A DNA stretch of 64,000 nt, taken from assembly GCA_958510875.1 (NCBI GenBank), contig OY294068.1, positions 75,246,633 to 75,310,632 of the forward strand, written 5' to 3'. Source of the stretch: Endomychus coccineus (Eukaryota; Arthropoda; Insecta; Coleoptera; Endomychidae). The notes beneath the pieces are model-generated. The model saw only the letters and a list, made by a program, of their open reading frames with translations, did not search any database and was not told where the DNA came from. The translations under genes were made by a program, and so were the position numbers. This document shows, in pieces, positions 33,633-48,853 of this stretch; the stretch's first letter is position 1, and every line of letters begins with the position of its first letter.

Positions 33633-36476
33633 TAGGTGGAACGAAAATAGCAAAAAATATATTTTTTCTGAATATCATTTTGTAATAGTGCTGAAAAGTT
33701 GCCTATAGGGATTGCCTATTATAGCCCAAAAACTGGATGATATGAAATAAAATCTTCCACTGCCACCACTGCCTGAAATCGATAAAATAATTTGAGAGTT
33801 TACGTAATCCAACTCTTCGCATATTATGTTTTAAAAATAGTTAAAAAGCTATTTTAAATCACAATATCCCAGAGCTCACCACGAGGAGGTAGTTGCATGT
33901 CGAGCTCCACCCATCCCAGCCCACCCTTAATAATATTTACTCTTTGGTAGCATACTGTGCCTTAGTATCAAATTTTGGCATAATTTTTCGAGACTCCAAT
34001 CTGGTGCGAATGAATCCATCTCTAGAATCGTGACCACAAACTGCTGAAGAAGCTTCTGTAACTAGCTTGATACACCTCTCAACAGCCTGTGTGTGACAGG
34101 GAAACTTTTGAAATTCCATAATGTCTCCATCTTCTTTCACACATCCAGAAATTACGATGCTTTTAAGTTCATCTGTTGAGTATTGAAAAGTTAGTGGTGG
34201 CTCCGTCAGAATGCAGTCTTGCCAGGATATTATTTCAATGTAGTCATTGGCATCAAAATTTAATTTTGGGATTTGAAATTGTCTGATCGTCTTAGGTTGT
34301 TTCGTCCTGGCTTTCAGAATCCTTCTCAAACCAAGCTCCCTGATATGCTTTTGCTCATCATACAACATCGTTAGAAGAATATTTTCGGGATGGGCGAAGT
34401 ACCCATTTCTCTGGATCACAGGATCTATCACACGTTTGAGGTCTGGACTCAAATACCGAGATCGTTTTATTAACTGAAACCAATTCTGAGAGCCGTTCTT
34501 GCAGGATGGATTACACTTAATTATAAACCAAACTGGAGTGTAAACTTTAACAATATACTCTACTAGTAGTTTGAGGTTTTCGGATGGAGATTTTGTTCCA
34601 ATATATAAACGGAGTAGCCTATTCGCTGTTGTTAACCATCGAGAATGGGATTGTTTTCCCGGGTCTCTTCGAGCCAAATTATCACTGTAACTACCAGTCA
34701 TAACAGCACGGCAGATTTCCAACAAATATTTCTGATCGGTACTTAAATGTATCTCGTCAATTTCGGGTAAATTGGATTCAATTGGAACGAAGTCAATTAT
34801 TTCAAGCTTCTCACAATCAGACAAATTTTTACCAATAACTCCAGAATATGCACGTGGTCCAGTTGTCTGTCCATCCAAATGTTGGAAAAGATGCCGTAAT
34901 GGAAGTTCATTCCCGTGCAGCTGACAAATAAACCATTGCATTAGCCGGCCACAGTATTCCTCCAGCAATCTCAGTACTCCACTCTTACGTCCTGTATTTA
35001 CTGATGTTCCATCACACCCAATTGCCTGAATCGTAGTGGTATCAATCTGCTGTTTTTCTAAATAATTTACAATACTAAGTTTTATATTGGCAGCTGATCC
35101 TGATAATGGCGCTACATGCTCCAAATATTTTGATCCCGGCTCTTGAACTAGAACGTAATGTTCTTCCGTGACTAGCAAAACTAAGGTTTTGTCCTTTCTC
35201 CCGTCAACGTATAGTCCATTCAGGGGTAACACATTTTCCGTTTCCTTCCTTACTATGTCTTTACGAATTTTCTGCCTTTGCCTTCGAATTTTCATCCTGT
35301 CTATCACATTTGTGTTATCTGTTCGTGATACGATGCCAACATCTTCAACTACAGAACTTGCAATGATTGCTGCAGCCCTGTCGGAAACGCCCGTTCGTTC
35401 ACAAGCTAACGCAAGCGAAGGTAATCTCACTCTCATCTGAGTTGCTCTTTTCACTTGAGAAGTTGAGGCTTGGGATTTGTCAGGTGACAATTCAGTGTCA
35501 CTGTCTCTATTAGTGCTTTCCACCACAGATAAATCTTCAATATCAGACCCATCACTATGGACTAGGTTTGTCTTTGATGCTGTTTCTTTATAATTTAAGA
35601 GCCTTAATGTCTCTTTTTGCTTTTTCTCATCTCTCTGAATATTTTTCCTAGTTGTTGCTAGATCAATAGACCCCATAACCATTTTTCTTTCCGTTCGTTG
35701 ATCAGTGAGGAATAGCTGCTCATTTTTTGGTACTCTGCAGTTTTTCACAAGAACAAGCAGAAAAATCCTTGCATTTGCAAGCTGCAATGTCAAATAACTT
35801 GTTTCTGGCATCTTCTCGAAATTTAGTTATTTTCAATTTATATTTGCTATCATTTTTTCATAGGGTTTCAACAAATTCCTGTACTGATCAAAATAGTCCT
35901 TGAATAATTTTGTAGCCCTGTTTCTTGATACTGTTGGTATAGAAGCTTTCTCCCATATTTCAGTCAACTTGGAAACTATGATTTCAGTTTTTTCACTCAC
36001 AGTCCTAATTTCACTATTTTGTTTTAACAATAAAAAAAACTTCATTAAATCCTCACTCGGCGCACCAAAAACAACACAGTTCACAGTCTGTCTAGTCTTT
36101 AAAACCGATGACGCCATATTAACTCAATAAAAACACAAACAAACTACTTACAATTCAGCAAATTTATCACTTAATTGGATAACGTGTTACTAAGCTGACT
36201 TCTCGACACCGACTAAACGAAAACGATCGACTCTTTCAATACAGCAGCGCAAGCGCTCTAGCCCACACGTTACACTTGGTGACTCGAAGCCAGTGGCGGA
36301 GCATATAGAATATCTTTAAAGTAAAGAAAAATTACTAATGTTCGAGATGGTTGGGGCAGTGGAAATAATTATCCAATGGTCCTCAAATTTTGAGGTTTTC
36401 TTTTGTGAGCCAAAAGGCTACTTATAAACGCTATTACATTTTGAAATTCAAAAATGAGGATTTTCGTTCCACCCTA
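33633..36476 (-). mobile_element. Atypical hAT-like DDE transposon nested in Tigger
   Basis: The left end TAGGTGGAACGAAAAT and the right end TAGGGTGGAACGAAAAT form short inverted repeats. An exact 8-bp duplication, ATAAACAG, lies at 33625-33632 and 36477-36484. Cutting out the element and one copy restores the Tigger end. The (T/C)AGGG start and 8-bp duplication fit the hAT superfamily, but the transposase does not look like a standard hAT protein, so the superfamily is uncertain. Length is 2844 bp. Confidence 0.9.
33937..36117 (-). CDS. DDE transposase of the nested element, near-intact
   Basis: The main frame runs 35811-33937 (624 codons), with an N-terminal frame at 36117-35833. The N-terminus reads IWEKASIPTVSRNRATKLF. 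A Cys motif, KLFDIAACKCKDF then ACSCEK, is readable only in another frame near 35790-35740, so one or two small indels separate it from the main frame. The main frame resumes with PKNEQLFLTDQRTERKM. Catalytic candidates are the Asp in IGCDGTSVNTG, a C-x2-H pair in FICQLHGNELPLRH, and the Glu in CHTQAVERCIKL. The C(2)H motif is shared by hAT, P and Kolobok transposases. RWLTTANRLLRLY is a further family mark. I know related uncharacterised proteins in insects and cnidarians but no settled name. Confidence 0.75.
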
Positions 36477-37149
36477 ATAAACAGCGGCCACACTTAACTG
36501 TAAAAGTGACCGCTATAGAGAGGAGACCGTTATTCAGAGGGTGGGAAAGAATATGGTTTTATTCACGTTCGTTTTGTAAGCAGGTATATAATAATTATAT
36601 ACAGTGGATGAAATACTCAAGGCAACACAAAAACATGCCATTTTGATTAACATATAATTAAATGTATAAATTTAAACGGCTGGGTAATGAGTAAATGAGT
36701 AAAAATGAACAACATTTATTTATTGTAAGTTATTTATTACATATGGTATGCAAATGGTACTTTTTTTGAAAAATTCCTCCGTGAAGTTTGTTTTAGGTTT
36801 TTTAGTTCCATTTGAAAAGTTTGACCCTCGAATTTTGATAAAAGCTGAACAACTTATAAGGCAAGTTCAGTTTTATGGTTACTGAACACATAGTTTTGAA
36901 TATCGATAAGCTTTTTACAAATTCCACCTATATAATGCTTGATGTGCGCGTGTCAGGTTCTTCATTTTTATTTTCACTGTCATAATCTGTTTAACAAATC
37001 AGCAAATCATTTATTATTTCTTGAATTCAATACACTTTAATCAAGAGATGCATAGTTCCATTCATGATGGTTAATGCAGGAAACAATTGGGCCTCATGTT
37101 CAACAGCGTCCAAGAATTTCTCTTTCGCAAAATATCTAGACATACTTTT

Positions 37150-38114
37150 TCTTTTGATACTTTTTAATGATTCTTCGTAAGGTATTACAAATTCTTTTTA
37201 ACAGATATTTCCTGTATGCTCCCTTAAAACTATCGATAATCTCTTGGTCAAGTGGTTGGCAGTGTGGGGTTGCATTTGAAGGCAGGAACACGATGTTCAC
37301 ATTTTGTGTCGCAATTTGGGATGCGACTTGGCATTATTAAAAAATAATACATTTCTATTTTATTTTTCATTTTTTCGTAAATTTTTGTATCCATAAGGTC
37401 ATTATTTCAGTGGTCATTCAAGCTCTTTTATTTGACACCTATTCTTTAAAGCAGCGACGATATTTGCTATTCCTAATTATTAGCGGGTTTTCTTTTCTAT
37501 CTTCCATATTGGCGCAAAATAAAATGGTAACTCGTTGTCTTGCAATTTTCTTACCGGTACGCTAATCACTTTTTAATACGAACGAACGTCTTGTTAGGCA
37601 TTGCAAGTTTCATCGGCATTGTATACATCTCTTGAAGAATAATCCTGTAATATCACTTGCAGTTTTCTTTTCCAGTCTTCAACAATGTTGATGTCAATAT
37701 GGGCTGATTCACCACAACCAGATTTGGAAGTTATATTATGCCTTCGAAAATTTCTTTTTAGCCATCCATTTTTTAAAATCTGCAACTTTTAAACCTTAGG
37801 CAACTTTCAAAGTTTTTTCTTTTACTAAAGGTCTAGATATTGGTAGGTTTTTATTTCTTGCTTTACAAAACCATTATAAACAACTTCGTCTATCGCAAAT
37901 CCTTCGGTTTTGGCCCATTTTCTATTTTGTTCTAAATTAGAATCTTCATCAGAGAGTTTCTTTGATTTATGTTTATGTTTTATGATGTCGTTAACTTGTG
38001 ACCTTCCAACAACAAATTTTCAGCCAGTTTTCTCGCAATTAGACTCAACTTTTCATCTTCAACAATACTGTGTAATTGGCCTTTTAGAGACAATCGTTTT
38101 CTTTTCACCGACAT
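37150..38114 (-). pseudogene. Tigger/pogo transposase, decayed
   Basis: From ATG at 38114 the frames read MSVKRKRLSLKGQ (HTH start), a shifted VNDIIKHKHKSKKLSDED, then (37785-37594) ILKNGWLKRNFRRHNI, GESAHIDINIVEDWK and DVYNADET, the first catalytic Asp region. Near 37290-37170 a frame gives VFLPSNATPHCQPLDQEIID, the region after the second Asp that is usually LPPNTTSxLQPLDQGVI. Frameshifts and missing pieces make it non-functional. Confidence 0.85.
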
Positions 38115-38513
38115 ATCATGTAGTAATAACTGCAATAAATGTTAACTGACAAATGCAAATACCCGACGCAATGGTGGAACTGCAACTAAACAATTCAAAA
38201 AATATATAGGTGGAATTTATATATAAAGTCCTTTTCACGATAAATGTTTCCGGACCCAACAATTAATACTTTTCATTTACGAGCAGCCTATTTATTGCAA
38301 TAATCTGTTCTGTGACCGGTAATAGGAGGTGTAATTGCAAATATTTTTTATAAGAAATACTTGCTTTGGTGCCCGTGACCGTTTTATGGGGGTGCCGCTA
38401 TGAGGAGGGACAATATATTGCGTATTTTCATATAACTGGAATTAGGAATTCGAAACTGACCGTTTATACAGGTGACCGCTTTTAAAAAGTGGCCGAAGAT
38501 AGACGTTTTCCTG

Positions 38514-39375
38514 TAGCTACTAATCCAATGTCAACAAAGCCAGGCAGTTTTAATTCAAAAGTATGAAATATATTTGTGTGTAAATGCCTAATTAATCAGA
38601 TTGAATGGTAAATTAATTTTTTAAAGTAAATTAATTGATGAAATCATCAAATTATCTGCTGATAAATGTTTCATTGTGCAGGAATTTAGTATATTTCTAG
38701 CGTCAACTATACGTCTAGCTAGTAACTCCAATACAACCATCTGTTTTCGAGGTTCCTAGTGCAGGACAAAATTATTGAAGTTGGCAAATAAATAGCACAT
38801 AATTAGCATAAAATTATAGAACCATGATATATTGGTTCAATTATTTGTTTTCACAAATCAGTGAACTCAGTTCATATGCGTTTATGGTGTATAATTAGTA
38901 GACATATTTTTGTTTAGAAATTAGGCTATTGATCAAAGATTTGTCGTAACCATTGTCCAACACTATTTGCTGAAGAATTTCAACTTCTTTGTTATAATTT
39001 AGATGCTCAAAGGGACGGTTAAAAAACTCTAAACAAGACTATTAAAAGGAGCTATTTTTATAATTAATTGGTGTAACCGAGTCAGCAGGAGTATACCTAT
39101 TTGTTTGAGTGGAGTTTATGTATGTTCTGAATTCCAAGTGATGACCATCTTTGATATTGTTAATATCAAGGAAATGAAGCTGGTTACATTCCATAATTCG
39201 TTATCTAAATTTCTAATACAACACGTTTATAGATGTAAGAACTAACTAAAAAATTGTTTAAGCAACACCTTTGATATAGTTGCCGACTTCGACAAATCCG
39301 TGATTTACAAAATCGATTGTGAGTGGTATTCAAAATGCTATGTGGACCAAACTAGGAACATTCTAACTTGGTATA
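38514..39375. other. Gr-A intron, nothing recognised
   Basis: AT-rich intron sequence. Part of it (near 38790-38850) is an inverted match to about 32640-32700. Confidence 0.5.
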
Positions 39376-40304
39376 CAGGGTTTCCCAGGTTTTAGTAGCA
39401 GAACTTCAACAGTCCATAGAAAATTTGATTTTGAGAAAAAAATTACTAATAACATATATGCACAGACGCTTAGTTTTTGAGATACAGGGTGTTGAAATTG
39501 AGAAAAAATTTCGTTTTTTGCGAATATCTCCGGAATCGTTATTGTACAGAAAACCAGCTTTTGCAAGCATTTTCTACTCATAGTAAGCTATGTTCTGTGT
39601 GACACACATTTTTTTTTTAGTCATAATTGGTGAAGATTTTGAAGGGGTAGTTGGTGTTTTTCTCCCCAACTTCTACGACATTGGAAAAAGTACGGTTTTG
39701 AGACAACCAATTGAACCGCCAATCTTTTCTACACAAAAAAGGTACCTCGGTCATAAGCTCTGAAGTTGACAGTTTTCGAGAAAAATCAACTTTTATATTG
39801 AAAAACATGGTCAATTTTTTGGGTTTGTTACTTGTTCTAACGTTTGAATAAATTTTGTTTAATTAGTTGACCATGTTTTTCAACATAAAAGTTGATTTTT
39901 CTCGAAAACGGCCAACTTTAGAGCTTATGACCAGGAGTACCTTTTTTTGTAGAAAATATTGGCGGTTCAAATGGTTGTCTCAAAATCGTACTTTTTCTAG
40001 TGGCGTAGAAGTTGGTTAGAAAAACACCAACTACCCCTTCAAAATCTTCACCAATTATGACTAAAAAAAAAAAATTATCATACAGAACATAGCTTACTAT
40101 GAGTAGAAAATGCTTGCAAAAGCTGTTTTCTGTATGATAAACGGTTCCGGAGATATTCGCAAAAAACAAATTTTTTTTTCAATTTCAACACCCGGTATCT
40201 CAAAAACTAAGCATCGATGCATATATGTTATCAGGAATTTTTTTCTCAAAATCAAATTTTCTATCGACTGTTGAAGTTCTGCTACTAAAACCTAGGACAT
40301 CCTG
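39376..40304. mobile_element. Foldback MITE, copy 2
   Basis: Same family as 28709-29344: CAGGGTTTCCCAGGTTTTAG at the left and its mirror at the right, flanked by TA (39374-39375, 40305-40306). The 929-bp copy is an imperfect palindrome centred near 39850, where ACCATGTTTTTCAA(C/T)AT motifs meet. No open frame is meaningful. Confidence 0.9.
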
Positions 40305-40450
40305 TATATAACATTTTGCACACATGAAGAAATATAACGGTGAAAAATCAGTGTTAGCTGAACATATTTTAGATACAGGACACACCATTTCTTAAGAGAG
40401 TTTATCAATCTTGAAACACAGTAATGACAGATACCTAGGTAGTTTAGGAG

Positions 40451-40706
40451 GGAAAGAAATGGGGAAAACCAATTTAATGGATTCACATTATCCTTTATAA
40501 ACCGTATTAATTCCAAATAGTATTGAAACAGACACGTTTTGGTTTTCTATTTAGTTTACTCTGATGGTGGCTTGGTAGGGAAAGAAATGGGGAAAACCAA
40601 TTTAATGGATTCATATTATCCTTTATAAACCGTATTAATTCCAAAAAGTATTGAAACAGACACGTTTTGGTTTTCTATTCAGTTTACTCTGATGGTGACT
40701 TGGTAG
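40451..40706 (+). repeat. 128-bp tandem duplication
   Basis: GGAAAGAAATGGGGAAAACC at 40451 recurs at 40579, and the next 120 bp match with a few changes. Two units are present. The sequence before and after (GGTAGCTGAAAGG) resembles 7900-7960 in the CNOT10 intron. Confidence 0.95.
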
Positions 40707-43700
40707 CTGAAAGGTCATCAGTAATTTAACAGTATTTTTAGTGGCAACGTGTGATTGTTCATTATTATAGAGTTGTTTATCTGTAACCAAGAATTATATC
40801 AAGCTTTAGCGTACAAAATTACATCAATACTTGTAGTTCAATAAATAACGGTTAAAATGGGGTATTACCTTCGAATTGTTTGAACCGCTATGAAATTTAG
40901 GGAATGGTCGCTTCTTTCTTGAGACAATTTTTTTGAATTAGAAATGACCTTAGGAATGGATGGAGGAAAACTCGGCGGCCTTACATTTTATTGAAAAATG
41001 TGTCATGACAAAACCTGGAGGCAATACACGAACTGTAATAATCCGACGGATTATTAGATTATTACTTTTTGTTTTGAGAGGCCTTTGAATAATTTTGATT
41101 TAATTCAAATTGAAAGTTTTATAAATTATTATATCTAGAAATAAACATACGATATGTTAGATATGTCTATAGGCGTCTGAAATCTGAAACCCCTTTCCTG
41201 TAGCAATGACTCCATGCTTAACAAACGTAGCAAAGTACGCGGTCAACGGTACTTGCTTTTTCCTGAGTCAGGAAAACTCCACGTGGACTTGAGTAGACCC
41301 GTCACTTACAATTCTTTCGCCTAGTCAGATTCCTATTGGCTGCTTGTATAAATTATGGGTGGGCCATGCTCCCGGTATTCTAAGTTGAACACATTTTCTA
41401 AGTTTGCGCGTAGGGTGCCCCCCCGCTCCAATGATTTCATAAAAACTAATTACTTGAAGGAAAAAAGGCAGTTCTCAACCACCTTCTCACAGTTCTGAAC
41501 CATCTACTCGGGTAGTTCTCAACCACCTACTGATAGTTCTTAACTACCTACTTGTTCGGTAAGTCAGCTTGCTTTATGTCCACAGGGATGCTCCATGGTT
41601 GCATTAAATCTAATCAATTAATATCATGTTGTCAAGATTTAGACAAACTGAATTTCAGAAATTTATAGAGATTAAATTAATTCATCAATTTCTGTTCATT
41701 GCAACAAGGGTTAGCATCCCAGGGGGCTAAAGCAGCGCTGGACTTGTTCGCGTCTTCCGCGTCAAGCGTAAAGTGATTGTTCCCTTATTTAAAATCATTT
41801 TGTGACAATTTCCTGTCATACCAAATTTAATTCGATATAGAAATCGAGTGTTTAAATCCTTTGTGTGTTATTTCTACAAGGGGTTCGAGAGGAAATTGGG
41901 TTATTAGACCAACAGGGTAAGTGTATTTTGATTGCCAAAGAATAACTGTTATATTGACTTCAACCTCTGAATCGGCAATATAATATAATGTGGTTATTTA
42001 ATCTTCAGATCATGCTCCGCCCGCCAATGTTTAATTTGTTGATATATATTTTTCCTGTCATTCAGGCTAAGTAGTGACCAATTGTAATTCCGCTTATCGG
42101 AGATTACTTAGGGGAGATGATAGAGTATCATGTCGTTAGGTTTACCCCAGCTTACCAGAAAGGGAGGAATTCTTGAATTTTGAACATAGTCTATCAATCA
42201 TCGACGTGATCGAGCGCGAAATCGATCACTGTTCCGTGTGTGCTAATTAGTCTTTCATTTGATTCAAACTTCAAAATTTTGGGGTGAACCTGAATTTGAC
42301 GTTTTTAAATTCATGTATCATTTCCATTTCTAAATTTTATAGTAATTTTATATTCGTTGCGATGTTGTGAAGTATCGAATTTTGTTAACTTTTATTTAAT
42401 ATATATTTATTTTTTTAATTTGATTTACGAGTTTAACTGGTAATTCCTAATCACCTCTCAGCGAATACGACCTTCAGAACTTACGCTTGAACAGATATAA
42501 AGATATAAGTACGGGTACTTGTACGAGGTGGTCCCTTGGAAGGGATCGCGGCCTCATAGTCAAAAACAGTTTCTAGGTGGGCTGAAACATACACCTAGTG
42601 GTGGCAGCTTCAAGGAACCTCAAGGGTACATGGATCAACTAAGATCTCTGATACCCGAACAGGTTCCAACAAACAATTTTCAAATTCATATAACACGTCG
42701 ATAAGGTATTAACGCTACCTGAAATAATACCCAGCCGACTGTTAAAAGTTCAAGTGTTACAAGCAGTGAGATAGGATTTCGAACCTATTCACTTATCTGG
42801 AAATATTAAATCCGGAGTAATTTCAGTCCACATTTATTTATTATAAAACAATATGCTCGGCAGATCGTTAAAGAACGAAGAATTATTTATCTCTGTAGGA
42901 GCAATATTGACCGAATTACAGCTCGGTGAAAGTTGCGCCCTATTCAACGAAAACAGAAACAGAAGCACTACAAGTTGAATAACTGTGATACGGAAGCTCA
43001 CTCATATAAAACTCAAAAAATAAAATTTTCTCAAGCTAATGTAGCATTTCGGTTTGAATTGAAATATGGCGCGGTGTCAAGGTCAAGATGGCCCCAAAAG
43101 GTTTCCAGAACCTTCGGTTGGCGGACTAGTTTGAAGTTGGATGGTTTTATAAGTGGAAGGATCTACAGATACCCTCGCGAAAGACATAAAAGCATAAAGC
43201 TGCGCGCATAACCTGGGCGTGTTCTAGCGGTGAGCGAATATTCAAATTGCATCGGTGGTTGTGGCCTAGGCGATTCAGCCGCCAGATATGCATTTTGTTT
43301 GCCGGTTCCGAAACTCCAAGCGGCAAAGTCATCGCAGGTTAGTTTCTTGAGTTTTTAACCAGTTAGTTATTTAAATTTTGACATTTTTTTTCCTTGGCTT
43401 TGAACACACTTATAATTAAAGTATATGTAATTGTTGTTTCTTCTTTATATTTTATTAAAGATCCGAAATAATCAGATTGCCATGCTTTATGCGTTTATGC
43501 TTTTATGTTGATGTCGCGAGGCTATCCGTAGATCCTTGTGCTATGAGTTAGGACCGTTATAAGTTTGATTTAGTTGTTTATTTGAAAGTGTGAAATAGAA
43601 TTAAACTTAGCCTGAAAAATAACGGAATTATGACGTAATAAAATCAGTCACGCGTTGTTCGAAAACATGTTTTTTAGACCGAAAAATGTACTTTTCAATC

Positions 43701-44183
43701 GTAAATTACTCATTAACGAAGGACTTCATGATGGAAGGGTACAGAAACCCTTTTTTTAAATTCATTACTCCTTGCATTGCTTTGATCATTTCAAATTTCA
43801 AAATTTTCCCCACGAAAAGGAGTGACATACAGGGGAAAAGCGCACCCCTGGGTCGAGCAAAAATTTATTTTGATCCATCTCCTAAATCTTCTCAATGTTT
43901 CATAAAATTCGGAGATGGTTCAAACAATTCGGAGGTGAAAACCGTCATTGACTGGACTATTGATAAAACTCATTCAATACAAAAACTTAAACCTCAGCGA
44001 ATGAAAGTTGTTTAGTGAAATCTCAGATAACTAATACGAGATTTGATTTGCTAAATCATATTCATTAAAAACAATATTACTATTATTATTCACATAGCTA
44101 TGAGAATGACAACTTTAATATATTCAATATATTCACTTAATGCGACGAGGCTCCAGTTGTAGTTAAAGCTATATTTTTTTCAG
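40707..44183. other. Gr-A intron, distal part
   Basis: Apart from the minisatellite, no gene or element was recognised in 3.4 kb. Local GC rises between about 41200 and 43350. Short frames (42519-42704, 42933-43211, 43686-44015) have no family resemblance. An old LTR or a noncoding transcript could hide here, but I see no paired LTRs. Confidence 0.4.
41471..41552 (+). repeat. Minisatellite, about 20-25 bp unit
   Basis: Four units share the core AGTTCTCAACCACCTACT with small changes and variable spacing. Confidence 0.85.
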
Positions 44184-44953
44184 GCTCATACCTTTCGCTT
44201 AATCAAGTCAATAAATACTTATCAACACCGGTGATTATAATGTCAGCAGTGTCCACATTGTACACCATCGTGATTTGGATATCTAGCATAATGAAGATTA
44301 AAAATTTTTCTAACTTACTAGAGAAATTCAAAGAAATTGACGTGGGATTAAGTAAAATTGGTGATAAAATAATCGATTACGATGCGCAGAAGAGAGACAC
44401 GAATCGAAAGCTGTTTATACAATTTAGTACGATGATGGTAGTTATTGTCGGTTATCACACCACGCGCCCTTTGGAGGATCACTTATACAAAATCATAATT
44501 TCTAGTGCTTGTAGTTGCATTCCCATATTGATTAACGTTTTAGGTAATGAGCTATCGGAACTCTTCATTGTTATGATCAGAGTTCGGTTCCGAGTTTTGA
44601 ACCAGCTATTGCAAGAGCTTATCGAAGTTGAAATGAATATGGTAACCACTATTCAAACGATGAAACTTCGAGAACATGTTGGCAACCCTTTAGATCTGCT
44701 AAGCAAAGTTTGTTCTATGCATCATCATCTAATACAATTAATCAAAGCTGTCAACGATACTTTTGGGATAAGCTTTTTGGGTTCGTTCGGCGTGAGTTTC
44801 GTAAATATCGTGATACAAATGTATGCTTTCTGCGATGCTTTCCAAAATAAGAGTATGGGTTGGCAGAGACAACTCAACTGCTTATTTGGTTGTATAACCT
44901 ACATCATCACCATTGTTTGTGCTTGTTATAACTGCGAAACTACCATAGAAGAG
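44184..44953 (+). CDS. Gustatory receptor Gr-A, exon 2
   Basis: This 770-bp exon starts after a ttttttcag acceptor with SYLSLNQVNKYLSTP and ends ETTIEE before a gtatgc donor, phase 0. With exon 1 it gives 317 codons. Membrane-like segments lie at about residues 77-98, 145-160, 165-182, 252-275 and 289-308. NELSELFIVMIRVRFRVLNQ is typical of the intracellular loop region of these receptors. The C-terminal exon, with the family's TYhhhhhQF motif, is needed but absent: the next 4.3 kb are a foldback element, and no candidate was found up to 54879. Reading through the donor gives a stop 12 codons later. Confidence 0.9.
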
Positions 44954-46762
44954 GTATGCTTTATCCATAGAGATCTAGAATAGAGTACTCGTCCCGTATA
45001 AGCACTATGTATTTCGAATTGTCTCCTTGTAAGAAATAGGTGAGGAAATAAAGCAGAAAAAGGCGAAAAAAAAAATCGGATGAACCGATTTTGATACTTT
45101 TTTTTTAATCGATTCAGGAAATTATTTAGAAAAAATGTTACCATTTTTTTTTCTATAGTGCATTTTAGCATTTCTACAGAGGAAAATGCATCTCTTTGAA
45201 TGCACTTTCAGGAGAAAATATTAAAAATGTTTAAAACATGTCCAAATATAGTCAAAATTTCTCACCCGGGGGTTTTTGGGGTCGCTGATCACGATTCCGG
45301 TGCCAGATTTCAACTACAACGCACCTAGGGCTCAGTACATCCGGGTAATATCGTCGTCTCCAGGGAATTCGGAAAAATCTCTTATGCAATGGAGTGAAAC
45401 TTAGTGGGGAGGTTCTTTTGTGGTTGCCGGTTGTGACCAAGACTCTCAATAGTCACCTGGTGCTAAGGATACCTAGATCCATGGAGATGGATTGATTTTT
45501 AATATGCTCTGAAATGCAACCAAATTCGTCTCTCGGGACCTGGGGATCAGGACATCCTGGTAATATTGTCGTCTCTAGGGAATTCGTGAAATTATCTTTT
45601 GGAATGAGATGAAACCTGCTAGGGAGGTTCTCTTGAGCATACGAGTCGTGACCAAGACTTTCAATAGTGACCTGGTGGTCAGGATACCCTGATAACCTAG
45701 GTCATCTCCATGGATTGTTTTTTTATATGCTCTGAAAAGAAACCAAATTCGTCTCTAGGAGGTTTTTGGGGTCGCTGAATGCGATTCCGGTGCCGGATTT
45801 GAACTACGGCTCACCTGGGGCTCAGTATATCCTGGTACTATCGTCGTCTCCAGGGAATTCGTAGAAATACCTTCTCCAAAGGATTGGAACCCGTTAGGGA
45901 ATGTCATGACCCGTATTCTCAAGAGAAAAAATAAAATACGAAACTTAGGCAAAAGTTAATGAGGCGATTATATCGCTCCTATTTATTAATTTATTTATAA
46001 ACGCTTAGAGCTTAATTTCATGCAATTTGTAAATAATCATATTTTTGTAAATAAAAAACTAAACACAAGCATTAATATATATTTTGATATAAAATAAATA
46101 CTTTAAAGTACAATTTTATTCCTTCGCAAAATTTTAAACAGATATCTATTTATGCTTTATGGAATAAAAATATTTGCAAAAGTTACAATTTGTATTATTA
46201 TTTACAAAAAAATTTCTTCTAATTAATAGAATTATCGTAGATCGAATCTGGCACCGGAATCGCATTCAGCGACCTCAAAAGACGAATTTGGTTGCATTTC
46301 AGAGCATATTAATAATCAATCCATGTATATGACCTAGGTCATTAGGGTATCCTGACCACCAGGTGGCTATTGAGTGTCATGGTCATAACCCGTATGCTCA
46401 AGAGAATCTCCCTAACAAGTTCCATTCCTTTGGTGAAGGTAGTTCTGCGAATTCCCTGGAGACGGCGACAGTACCAGAATGTACCAGGTGCGCCGTAGTT
46501 CAAATCCGGCACCAGAATCGCATTCAGCGACACAAAAGAACATCCCCACTAAGTTTCACTTCATTGCAAGAGAGATTTTCCTGAATTCCTTGTAGACGAC
46601 GATGTACCTCCGAGTGAGAAATTTTGGCTATAAAGTAAAGTAAAGTAAAGTAAAAGTAAATTTATTTTCTCAATAATAATTGTTGTAGAATAATAACAAG
46701 ATTATAAGAAAACAAGTCAAACAATACAAAAGAACTTCAAAATAAAATACAAGGACAAAAAC

Positions 46763-48853
<2,091 letters not shown>

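Larger units (their letters stand above)
33614..38513 (-). mobile_element. Tigger/pogo element with a nested DDE element
   Basis: Ends CAGTAAAACCTATAAACAGC and, reverse-complemented, CAGGAAAACGTCTATCTTCG are flanked by TA (33612-33613 and 38514-38515). CAGT(A/G)AAACCxxTATAA ends are characteristic of Tigger/pogo. The element lies in the 12.3-kb first intron of Gr-A. The inserted element occupies 33633-36476, so the Tigger itself is about 2.05 kb. Confidence 0.9.

Noticed and set aside
41300..43350. Higher-GC stretch that might be an LTR retrotransposon or a small gene
   Set aside because: No paired LTRs, primer-binding site, protease, RT or integrase motif was found.
43686..44015. 109-codon plus-strand frame before Gr-A exon 2
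   Set aside because: It is in the intron, has no receptor features and no recognisable family.
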